Below are positions 5,933 through 11,669 of a stretch of DNA of 11,669 nucleotides, piece after piece. Origin of the DNA: an uncultured Oscillospiraceae bacterium. Lineage in GTDB: Bacteria > Bacillota > Clostridia > Oscillospirales > Oscillospiraceae. A program made the position numbers and the translations under genes. Within the stretch, counting starts at the first letter, position 1. Every line of letters begins with the position of its first letter. The notes below the pieces were generated by a model. The model ran no database searches. It saw only the letters and a list, made by a program, of their open reading frames with translations, and had not been told where the DNA came from. The stretch covers positions 1-11,669 of the forward strand of contig CAKTEB010000074.1 in NCBI GenBank assembly GCA_934546685.1, written 5' to 3'.

Positions 5933-7156
5933 TTACTGCTCCTTGGCCCAGGACAGAAGACTCTGATCCTCGCCGGACAGCTGATGGCAGCGGTAGAGCA
6001 GCAGGGCCGCGTCCCGTCGGCTGAGCGCCCCATCCTGACCGCTCAGCTCCTGGAAGCCCGCAGTTTCCACGGCACCCAGGGCAGAGGCGGCCCAGACGGG
6101 TACATCCGCATCCAGAGCGGAGACGACCTGAGCGTCTGTTTCGGGGAGATTTAGAAGATCTGCCAGCATAATAGCGGCCTGGGCCTTGGTCATGGGGGCG
6201 TCTGCCTCCAGGGCCAGGCCGTTCTCTGTGGGGATGCCGCCCAGATAGCCGCACTGGAGGGCGGTGCTCACATAGGGCTGGAGCCACAGGGCGGTATCAT
6301 CGCTGTCGATAAAGCCCGTTTCCAGCCGCTGGGGCTCCTGGCCGGTGAGAGTTACGCACATGGCGATAAATTCCCCCCGGCTGACGGTCTCATCGGGGCA
6401 GAACAGGGGCGCGCCCGCCACGGTCTTGCCCTGATAGATGCCGGACTCCTGGAGCCAGGCGGCGGCCAGCTGGGCGGGGTCCCCGTCCATATCCCGATAG
6501 GTCTCCTGGGCAGGCTTCTTAATGCGGATGCGCACGGTGGCCTCCTCCGAGGTGTTCCCGGCGGCGTCGGTGACGGTGTAGGTGAAGCTGTCCTTGCCTA
6601 CCTTATTCTCCATGGGCGTATAGGATACGCTGCCGTCCTCACCGATCTCCAGGGTGCCTCGCTTGGGCTCCTTCACGATCTGGACAGTCATCGGATCGTC
6701 TTCGGGATCGCTGATCTCCAGAGGGACAGTGCCGGGGATGTTTTTATAGGTCTCAAACGCAGAATCCATGGCGGTGGGGGCCTCATTTTTGCCGGAGCCG
6801 ATGCGGATGGTCATGCGGCTCTCAGGCTCCAGACCGTCAGGCGTGATGGAGAGACAGCTGATCTCCGCCTCACCGGCGGCGCCGGATACCGGAACCAGGG
6901 TCAGCTGCTGGGCCTGAGAGATGGTCAGTACGTCTCCGGCCACGATGGGGCGGGCCCCCAGATAGACCGTGCCCAGATCCTCCTGGGGCACATCGGTGAC
7001 CAGCACGCCCAGGGCGTCGGATCGGTCTGTGAGATCCGAAGAGGAAAAGCAGTATACATCGCCCCAGCACAGCTCGGCGTCTGCCGCGGCAGCGGGAACG
7101 GAAAGTACCATGGCTGCCAGCAGACAGGGGATCACGGGGAAGGATAAATGTTTCAT
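5933..7156 (-). CDS. Exported protein with a Big_9/cadherin-like domain and C-terminal SLH domains
   Basis: A 407-residue surface protein. Residues 1-25 form a signal peptide: MKHLSFP, a hydrophobic core with PCLLAAMVLSVPA, and a probable cleavage after AAA near 25. Residues 26-120 are a Cys-containing N-terminal region that I do not recognise. Residues about 124-213 form one Big_9/cadherin-like beta-sandwich: NEAPTA opening, ISDPEDDPMTV (148-158), GTLEIGEDGSVSYTP (167-181) and GKDSFTYTVTDAAGN (187-201). Residues about 220-393 hold three SLH-like repeats (YRDMDGDPAQLAAAWLQESG; FIDSDDTALWLQPYVSTALQ; DVPVWAASALGAVETAGF), which in other bacteria bind pyruvylated cell-wall polymer. The start ATG (7156-7154) has GGAGG 7 nt upstream and fits the signal peptide; the upstream in-frame start at 7270 lies in rodA and is rejected. 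Role: cell-surface anchoring or adhesion, inferred. Confidence 0.87.
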   Translation of the reverse strand: MKHLSFPVIPCLLAAMVLSVPAAAADAELCWGDVYCFSSSDLTDRSDALGVLVTDVPQEDLGTVYLGARPIVAGDVLTISQAQQLTLVPVSGAAGEAEISCLSITPDGLEPESRMTIRIGSGKNEAPTAMDSAFETYKNIPGTVPLEISDPEDDPMTVQIVKEPKRGTLEIGEDGSVSYTPMENKVGKDSFTYTVTDAAGNTSEEATVRIRIKKPAQETYRDMDGDPAQLAAAWLQESGIYQGKTVAGAPLFCPDETVSRGEFIAMCVTLTGQEPQRLETGFIDSDDTALWLQPYVSTALQCGYLGGIPTENGLALEADAPMTKAQAAIMLADLLNLPETDAQVVSALDADVPVWAASALGAVETAGFQELSGQDGALSRRDAALLLYRCHQLSGEDQSLLSWAKEQ

Positions 7157-7225
7157 GGGATAACCTCCATTCTGTATTGCGGAGGTAGTGTTTGCCGGTG
7201 GAGAAAAAATATTCCTCACTGCCAT

Positions 7226-7261
7226 AAAAAATCCCCCGGCGGACCAAAGTCCGCTGGGGGA
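7226..7261 (-). terminator. Intrinsic terminator after rodA
   Basis: On the minus strand TCCCCCAGCGGAC (7261-7249) pairs with GTCCGCCGGGGGA (7244-7232) with one A-C mismatch and a 4-nt loop, followed by TTTTTT. It begins 5 nt after the rodA stop codon. The 7157-7225 gap to the SLH gene has no clear promoter, so the SLH gene may depend on read-through or on an unrecognised promoter. Confidence 0.88.
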
Positions 7262-7266
7262 GAGGT

Positions 7267-8415
7267 TCAAACCGGAAGCCGGAGATATCGCTGCTGGGAG
7301 TCCGGCGATGGGTGGAGCCTAACGCTGGAGATCACGCCCATGGCGATGTACAGGGACAGCATGGAGGAGCCGCCGTAGCTGAAGAACGGCAGGGTCAGGC
7401 CGATGACCGGCATGACGCCCAGGCACATGCCCACGTTGATGATGATCTGGAACATCAGGGTGCCCGCAATGCCCACGCAGAGCAGACGATAGAAATAGCT
7501 CTGGGAGTGGTTGCCCACATAGAGGATCCGCAGGATGATGGCCACCAGCAGGATCAGGCACAGGGCGCAGCCCGCATAGCCCAGTTCCTCGCCGATGGCG
7601 GCGAAGATGAAGTCCGTATGCTGGGCGGGCACGTTGCCGGACTGGATCTGGGTGCCGCTGAAGAGCCCCTGGCCGGTGAGGCCGCCGCCGGAGATGGCGT
7701 TCAGGGAGCGGGAGGTCTGCCAGCGGACGTCAATGCCCTGGGGGTCGATGGAGGAGTCAAAGAGCACCATGATGCGCTCCTTCTGGTCGTCTCGAACCAG
7801 GCCGCTGTTCCAGAGGATCGGCACGACCACGGCCAGGCCTGCCCCAGCGGCGGCGAACCAGATAAAGCTGAAGCCAGCGGCCAGGGCCATGATGATAAAG
7901 GTAAAGACATAGATCAGCGCCACGCCCGCATCCTTGGAGATGGCCACGATGAGACCCACAAAGATGGCGGATACCAGTCCCAGCCGCAGCACGCAGGGCA
8001 GAGAGTTGATGCGCTCCTGATAAATGGTCATGATCCGGGCGCAGACGATGATGTACAGGATCTTGCAGTATTCCGCGGGCTGGATCATAAAGGGCATACC
8101 GGGGATGGAGATCCAGCTCCGGTTGCCGGTATCGCCGGCCACACCCAGGGGATACAGAGAGGCCAGAAACAGGGCGGAGATGATCACCAACAGCCGCTGA
8201 TGCTCCGCCAATATCTCCATATCGATAAAGGACAGGATCACATACAGCCCCACGCCCAGAGCCAGGGCGATGACCTGCTTGGAGACGTAGCTGGAGGAGC
8301 CGTGGTAGTTGGTGGCGCTGGCGATGACGATGATACCGTATATGGAAGCGGCCAGACACAGGGCCAGCAGCACCCAGTCCGTCCGAGAGAAAAACTTTTT
8401 GACTGCGTTGAGCAT
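7267..8415 (-). CDS. rodA: RodA/FtsW (SEDS) peptidoglycan glycosyltransferase
   Basis: A 382-residue polytopic membrane enzyme of the SEDS family that polymerises lipid II into glycan strands, working with a class B penicillin-binding protein. About ten membrane segments are visible, from VLLALCLAASIYGIIVIAS (15-33) to the last at about 350-366. The extracytoplasmic loop VPAQHTDFIFAAIGEELGYAG (262-282) holds the catalytic Asp of the family at residue 268. The signature PFFSYGGSSMLS (343-354) is the usual S-x-GGSS motif, and GNRSWI (97-102) is also conserved. Length is typical. The start has AAAGGAG about 6 nt upstream. Assignment to RodA rather than FtsW is based on loop wording such as TDFIFAAIGEELG and is probable, not certain. 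It is divergent from tsaE and ends with its own terminator. Confidence 0.92.
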   Translation of the reverse strand: MLNAVKKFFSRTDWVLLALCLAASIYGIIVIASATNYHGSSSYVSKQVIALALGVGLYVILSFIDMEILAEHQRLLVIISALFLASLYPLGVAGDTGNRSWISIPGMPFMIQPAEYCKILYIIVCARIMTIYQERINSLPCVLRLGLVSAIFVGLIVAISKDAGVALIYVFTFIIMALAAGFSFIWFAAAGAGLAVVVPILWNSGLVRDDQKERIMVLFDSSIDPQGIDVRWQTSRSLNAISGGGLTGQGLFSGTQIQSGNVPAQHTDFIFAAIGEELGYAGCALCLILLVAIILRILYVGNHSQSYFYRLLCVGIAGTLMFQIIINVGMCLGVMPVIGLTLPFFSYGGSSMLSLYIAMGVISSVRLHPSPDSQQRYLRLPV

Positions 8416-8451
8416 GTTCTGCTCCTTTCCGGGAAAATTCGATACACTCCC

Positions 8452-8480
8452 ATTCTAGCATCATCCCCGCCGGAAGTAAA
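8452..8480 (-). promoter_or_regulatory. Probable promoter of rodA
   Basis: On the minus strand a -35 TTTACT (8480-8475) is 17 bp from a -10 TAGAAT (8457-8452), 36 nt before the start codon. It lies back to back with the tsaE promoter, about 30 bp away, so the two transcripts diverge from a short shared region. Confidence 0.6.
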
Positions 8481-8510
8481 TAAAAACATTTTCCCTTTTG
8501 CCTGGGGGTG

Positions 8511-8519
8511 TGGTATAAT
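8511..8519 (+). promoter_or_regulatory. Extended -10 promoter of tsaE-tsaB-upp
   Basis: TGGTATAAT combines a perfect -10 (8514-8519) with the TG extension one base upstream. No good -35 exists at the expected place (8491-8496 reads TTCCCT), which fits an extended -10 promoter. The start codon of tsaE is 42 nt downstream. Confidence 0.75.
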
Positions 8520-8561
8520 AGTAGAAAAGAAATCAGGCTTCGGCCAGATACAGGAGAACGT

Positions 8562-9005
8562 ATGATGGAATTTTACACCGCCTCGCCCCAGGAGACGGAG
8601 GAGCTGGGCCATCGGCTGGGCTCCCAGCTGAAGCCCGGGGCGATCATTGCCTATTATGGAGACCTGGGCGCGGGGAAGACGGCCTTCACCCGGGGCCTGG
8701 CCCGGGGCCTGGGCATCGAGGATCCCATTACCAGCCCCACCTATACCATTGTCAACGAATATGAGGGGCGGATCCCGCTGTTCCACTTTGATATGTACCG
8801 GCTCAGCTGCTCTGATGAGCTCTTTGACATCGGCTGGGAGGACTATTTGAGCCGGGGCGGCGTGATCGCCGTGGAGTGGAGCGAGCGGGTGGAGGACGCC
8901 CTGGAGGGAGCCCTGACCATCCGGATCCGGAAGGATCCGGAGCGGGACGACGGACGGATCATTACCATGGAGGGAGGAGACAACTATGCTGATCTTAGCC
9001 TTTGA
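8562..9005 (+). CDS. tsaE: tRNA t6A modification ATPase TsaE
   Basis: A 147-residue P-loop ATPase that turns over the TsaB-TsaD complex during synthesis of N6-threonylcarbamoyladenosine at position 37 of ANN-reading tRNAs. The Walker A loop GDLGAGKT (33-40) is intact. It is followed by the switch segment ITSPTYTIVNEYEG, the FHFDMYRL motif and VIAVEWSERV, all typical of TsaE. Length is normal. Two adjacent ATG codons exist (8562 and 8565); AGGAG at 8552-8556 is 5 and 8 nt away, so either could be used. An upstream in-frame start at 8508 lies in the promoter and is rejected. Its end overlaps tsaB by 20 nt, so translation is coupled. The partner gene tsaD is not in this window. Confidence 0.96.
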   Translation: MMEFYTASPQETEELGHRLGSQLKPGAIIAYYGDLGAGKTAFTRGLARGLGIEDPITSPTYTIVNEYEGRIPLFHFDMYRLSCSDELFDIGWEDYLSRGGVIAVEWSERVEDALEGALTIRIRKDPERDDGRIITMEGGDNYADLSL

Positions 9006-9699
9006 GTCCTCGGCCAAGGCGGCTTCCGTGGCCCTGATGCGGGACGGAGTGCTTTTGGCGGAGAGCTTTCAGAACAACGGAAAGACCCACTCGGCCACGC
9101 TGATGCCCATGGCCCAGCAGGTGCTCCGGGACTGTGATGTAAAACCCTCAGACCTCACCGCCGTGGCGGTGGCCAAGGGCCCCGGCAGCTTCACCGGCGT
9201 GCGCATTGGCGTGGCGGCGGCCAAGGGCCTGGCCTGGGGCGCGGAAAAGAAGGTCTGCGGGGTCAGCACACTGGAGGGCATGGCCTATCAGATGCTCCAG
9301 TGCCGGGGCATCATCTGCCCGGTGATGGACGCCCGGCGGAGCCAGGTCTATAACGCGCTGTTCCTCTCTGACGGCGAAAATCTCACCCGGCTGACCCCGG
9401 ATCGAGCCATTTCCCTGGAGGAACTGAAAAAAGATCTGGAAACCCGCGAAAAAACAATATTTCTGGTTGGAGATGGGACGAAACTGTGCTATAATACTCT
9501 ATCAGAAGCACTGCCGCATCTGACTCTGCCTCCGGCGCACCTGGAAATGCAGCGGGCCTCCGGCGTGGCTATGGCCGCGGAGCGTCTGGCGCGGAAGGGC
9601 GAGTTGACGGAGCCCGGCGCATTGCAGCCCAACTATCTGCGGCTGAGCCAGGCGGAGCGGGAGCGACTGGAAAAACTTAAACACTCGAAAGGGGATTAA
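8986..9699 (+). CDS. tsaB: tRNA t6A modification protein TsaB
   Basis: A 237-residue ASKHA-fold protein that pairs with TsaD to form the t6A-synthesising core. It starts MLILAFESSAKAASVALMRDG, the usual N-terminal nucleotide-fold strands, and carries KGPGSFTGVRIGVAAAKGLAWG, the family signature. The region VCGVSTLEGMAYQ and PVMDARRSQVYNALF is also typical. Length is normal. The start lies within tsaE and is served by a purine-rich GGAGGGAGGAG site. A segment near 9425-9500 is richer in A+T than the rest of the gene and holds a promoter-like sequence. upp follows after 3 nt. No rimI is present between tsaB and upp, although rimI often accompanies tsaB. Confidence 0.95.
   Translation: MLILAFESSAKAASVALMRDGVLLAESFQNNGKTHSATLMPMAQQVLRDCDVKPSDLTAVAVAKGPGSFTGVRIGVAAAKGLAWGAEKKVCGVSTLEGMAYQMLQCRGIICPVMDARRSQVYNALFLSDGENLTRLTPDRAISLEELKKDLETREKTIFLVGDGTKLCYNTLSEALPHLTLPPAHLEMQRASGVAMAAERLARKGELTEPGALQPNYLRLSQAERERLEKLKHSKGD
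9467..9495 (+). promoter_or_regulatory. Possible internal promoter in tsaB, serving upp
   Basis: TTGGAG (9467-9472) is 17 bp from a perfect TATAAT (9490-9495) that also has a TG extension (9487-9488). It is inside an A+T-rich stretch of the tsaB coding sequence, about 208 bp upstream of the upp start. The -35 matches only in TTG, so the extended -10 would carry most of the activity. Confidence 0.5.
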
Positions 9700-9702
9700 A
9701 AC

Positions 9703-10332
9703 ATGGCAGAAGTGCATATTCTCGACCATCCGTTGATCCAGCACAAGGTCTCGATCCTTCGTGACAAAAACACCGGCGTAAAGGAATTCCGTGAGGTGGT
9801 AGGCGAGATCGCGGCGCTCATGTGCTACGAGGCGACCCGTGATCTTCCGCTGGAGGATGTAGTCATCGAAACGCCCGTGGCCACCGGTACCTTCAAGCGT
9901 CTCACCGGCAAGAAGCTGGCGATCGTTCCCATCCTGCGGGCAGGCCTGGGCATGGTGGATACCATCATCGACCTGATCCCTTCCGCAAAGATCGGACATA
10001 TCGGCCTGTACCGTGACCCTGAGACCCACAACCCTGTGGAGTATTACTGCAAGCTGCCTACGGATATCTCCGAGCGCGAGGTCATCGTGGTGGATCCCAT
10101 GCTGGCCACCGGCGGCAGCGCCTCTGCGGCCATCACCTTCCTGAAGGGCTACGGCTGCAAGAACATCAAGCTCATGAATATTATCGGCTGTCCCGAGGGG
10201 ATCCAGGCGGTGCAGGCAGAGCATCCCGATGTGGAGATGTATGTGGCCGCTGTGGATGAGAAGCTCAACGAGAACAAGTATATCGTTCCCGGCCTGGGCG
10301 ATGCGGGCGACCGTATCTTTGGCACCAAGTAA
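9703..10332 (+). CDS. upp: Uracil phosphoribosyltransferase
   Basis: A 209-residue cytoplasmic salvage enzyme that makes UMP from uracil and PRPP. It is full length for the family. Diagnostic elements are VPILRAGLGM, which is in the family's conserved core, the PRPP loop VVDPMLATGGSA, and the C-terminal uracil-binding segment YIVPGLGDAGDRIFGTK. The start ATG has AAAGGGG (9688-9694) 8 nt upstream, reaching into the end of tsaB. It is 3 nt downstream of tsaB and ends at a strong terminator. Its codons favour CGT for Arg and AAG for Lys, unlike tsaE and tsaB, which fits a higher expression level and a separate promoter. Confidence 0.97.
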   Translation: MAEVHILDHPLIQHKVSILRDKNTGVKEFREVVGEIAALMCYEATRDLPLEDVVIETPVATGTFKRLTGKKLAIVPILRAGLGMVDTIIDLIPSAKIGHIGLYRDPETHNPVEYYCKLPTDISEREVIVVDPMLATGGSASAAITFLKGYGCKNIKLMNIIGCPEGIQAVQAEHPDVEMYVAAVDEKLNENKYIVPGLGDAGDRIFGTK

Positions 10333-10354
10333 ATTTGCTGTGTAATAAATAAGG

Positions 10355-10390
10355 ATCCCCGCTCTGACGCTTGTCAGGGCGGGGATTTTT
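10355..10390. terminator. Terminator between upp and the DHHW gene (convergent)
   Basis: ATCCCCGC-T-CTGAC (10355-10368) pairs with GTCAG-G-GCGGGGAT (10373-10386) with one T-G pair and a GCTT loop, followed by TTTTT on the plus strand. On the minus strand the tail reads CCTTATTTATT, so it probably works in both directions; the DHHW gene stop is at 10404-10406. Confidence 0.92.
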
Positions 10391-10403
10391 GGATGGGAAA
10401 CGG

Positions 10404-11669
10404 TTACGCTGCGGGGCTTTCGGAGGGACTTGCCTCCGGGCTTGTCTCGGCGCCTGCCTCTGGGGAAGTCTCCGGGCTGACCGCTGCACTGGTTTCCGGG
10501 GAGGTCTCCGGGCTGCTCTCAGCGGCGCTGTCCACTGCGGAATCCTCAGCTGCGGAGCTCTGATCGCCGCTGGGCTCCACACCGTCGGAGCCAACCAGAG
10601 TGCCTTCCGGCTCCTGGCCGGTGGCCTCCAGCACATCGGACAGGGACGTATCCTTTATAAAGGTGTCGGCACTGTAGAGGAACAGCACGTCGGTAACGCC
10701 CTCGCTGCTGAGAATGGTATCCAGATTGTCGTAGTAGTACCGGGGATCGATCATGATGATCTTCTGATAATAGGGCAGCAGGAACTGCACAAAGCTGTTG
10801 GCGTAGGAGTCCTTGAACAGCAGCAGCACCCGCTCATTGTTGGCGGTGGTGCTGATCTCCACCTTGGGGTGGTTGCCGCCGAAGAACACGGTGTACTTGT
10901 CCTTGGTATCCAGGGCAGAGCGGTCATACAGGGAGCAGATCCGCTCGTCGCTGTCGGAGTAACGGACGTAATAGCTGTCCTGGCCCTTGGCCTCATAGAC
11001 CTGGATGGAATCCTTGGACTTGTGGCTGCCGCTCTTGGAGGACAGGGTGCCTTCAAAGCCGTCGGTGACGGTATAGATGTTATAGCTGCTTGCCGGAGTG
11101 CCGATTCCCAGCTGGCCCGCAAACTGAGTGAAGGTGTAATAAGCGCCCAGAGACGTCCAGTGGTGGTCGGTCTTATAATAGATGTACTCGTCTGCGTGGG
11201 GCGTCAGAGCCTCTGCGGCGTTTAGAAACTGGATGGAGCCTGTGAGCTGAGCGTGGATATCCTCGATATCCTGGAGCTGATCCCGAACCGGGGCGTTCTT
11301 GGGGAGCTTATCCGTCAGGACCATGGCCGCGTCGGGTACCAGCAGCATACGGAAAGACAGGTCGGAATGCTCCTGCGCGAAGCGGTTGATGTTGGAGATG
11401 CTCCGGGCCAGGGCGTCCGCGTCGGGCTCCTCGGGGGTGCCCAGCAGATAGCCGTCAGCGCCCAGAAAGATGCCGGAGGCGTCCTTGCGGCCCATGACGG
11501 TCTCAGCCTTCAGCTTGAGGGACATCCAGCCGTCCCGGGCAAAGAACTGATCGGTGGCATAGTCGCTGAGACCGGAGAAATAGCTGCCGTCAGCCAGGGC
11601 CGTCATGGAGAAGGCGGGCTTCTGGGCCAGGTTCCGGTTCTCCGCCTCAGAGAAATCCTTGTCCTTCAC
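10404..11669 (-). CDS. DHHW-family protein (SGNH/AlgX-like), cut by the right window edge
   Basis: At least 421 codons are visible; the first visible codon is a GTG at the edge, and family members usually have a membrane anchor or signal before this point, so the true start is probably outside. The visible beginning DKDFSEAENRNLAQKPAFS, the YATDQFFARDGWM stretch (37-49) and ADGYLLG (71-77) are typical of the DHHW family. The signature KTDHHWTSLGAYY (166-178) holds the Asp-His-His-Trp at 11157-11168, and KDSYANS (286-292) is the Ser-containing block expected in this SGNH-related fold. Relatives such as AlgJ/AlgX act outside the membrane as O-acetyltransferases of polysaccharides, often beside an MBOAT protein. 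This is established for AlgX, inferred here. The C-terminal ~60 residues (from about 360) are an acidic Ser-Pro-Glu-Thr-rich tail. The gene ends at the terminator shared with upp. Confidence 0.85.
   Translation of the reverse strand: MKDKDFSEAENRNLAQKPAFSMTALADGSYFSGLSDYATDQFFARDGWMSLKLKAETVMGRKDASGIFLGADGYLLGTPEEPDADALARSISNINRFAQEHSDLSFRMLLVPDAAMVLTDKLPKNAPVRDQLQDIEDIHAQLTGSIQFLNAAEALTPHADEYIYYKTDHHWTSLGAYYTFTQFAGQLGIGTPASSYNIYTVTDGFEGTLSSKSGSHKSKDSIQVYEAKGQDSYYVRYSDSDERICSLYDRSALDTKDKYTVFFGGNHPKVEISTTANNERVLLLFKDSYANSFVQFLLPYYQKIIMIDPRYYYDNLDTILSSEGVTDVLFLYSADTFIKDTSLSDVLEATGQEPEGTLVGSDGVEPSGDQSSAAEDSAVDSAAESSPETSPETSAAVSPETSPEAGAETSPEASPSESPAA
10407..10514 (-). repeat. Imperfect Ser-Pro-Glu-Thr repeats at the end of the DHHW gene
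   Basis: Residues 386-421 are made of degenerate SPET/SPEA units with Ala-rich linkers. The DNA shows matching short direct repeats, for example GTCTCCGGGCTG (plus strand) at 10468-10479 and again at 10504-10515, 36 bp apart. The tail is likely disordered and surface-exposed; it may vary in length between strains. Confidence 0.75.

Noticed and set aside
7312..8565. Plus-strand open frame of 417 codons opposite rodA
   Set aside because: The product is rich in Asp, Gly, His and Gln in the pattern typical of the antisense of a membrane protein gene. RodA on the minus strand has all SEDS motifs.

Overview
The window looks like a core stretch of the chromosome of a GC-rich, low-oxygen Firmicute, most likely a gut Clostridia of the Oscillospiraceae type (Flavonifractor, Lawsonibacter or Intestinimonas-like). 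This rests on a T-box in front of alaS, a CIRCE/HrcA-type site before a small heat-shock gene, strong AGGAGG ribosome binding sites, an SLH-domain surface protein, a DHHW-family secreted protein, and a cysteine-rich insert in AlaS that is common in Clostridia. The taxonomic call is inference from gene content; no 16S gene is present.

Layout. Positions 1-1395 (minus): 5' part of alaS with a complete promoter, alanine T-box and intrinsic terminator. 1464-1623 (minus): a stand-alone tRNA-Pro(UGG) unit with its own promoter and terminator. 1671-3426 (plus): a two-gene unit made of a MerR-type regulator fused to a SAM methyltransferase and a GNAT acetyltransferase. It is read from a promoter with a 19-bp spacer that carries inverted repeats, the hallmark of MerR control. 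3435-4599 (minus): lrgA-lrgB with a 4-nt overlap and a clear promoter. 4721-5389 (plus): an Hsp20 chaperone under a CIRCE operator that overlaps its -35 box, with a leader of about 130 nt. 5392-5840 (minus): a FlK-like hotdog acyl-CoA thioesterase. 5895-7156 (minus): a secreted Big_9-like plus SLH-domain protein. 7226-8480 (minus): a RodA/FtsW-family glycosyltransferase. 8511-10390 (plus): tsaE-tsaB for tRNA t6A, followed by upp for uracil salvage, probably with an extra promoter inside tsaB. 10404 to the right edge (minus): a DHHW-family exported protein with a Ser-Pro-Glu-rich C-terminal tail, cut off at its N-terminus by the window edge.

The genes form small, separately controlled units, with strong hairpins at most convergent junctions. 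Themes are translation (alaS, tRNA-Pro, tsaE, tsaB), cell envelope (rodA, SLH protein, DHHW protein, lrgAB), stress (hsp20) and salvage (upp). Nothing indicates a phage, IS element or CRISPR array. The most distinctive part is the self-contained MerR-methyltransferase/GNAT unit with its visible operator, which could be a small-molecule-sensing and modifying module. The CIRCE variant whose one deviation from consensus completes the -35 box is the clearest regulatory oddity.
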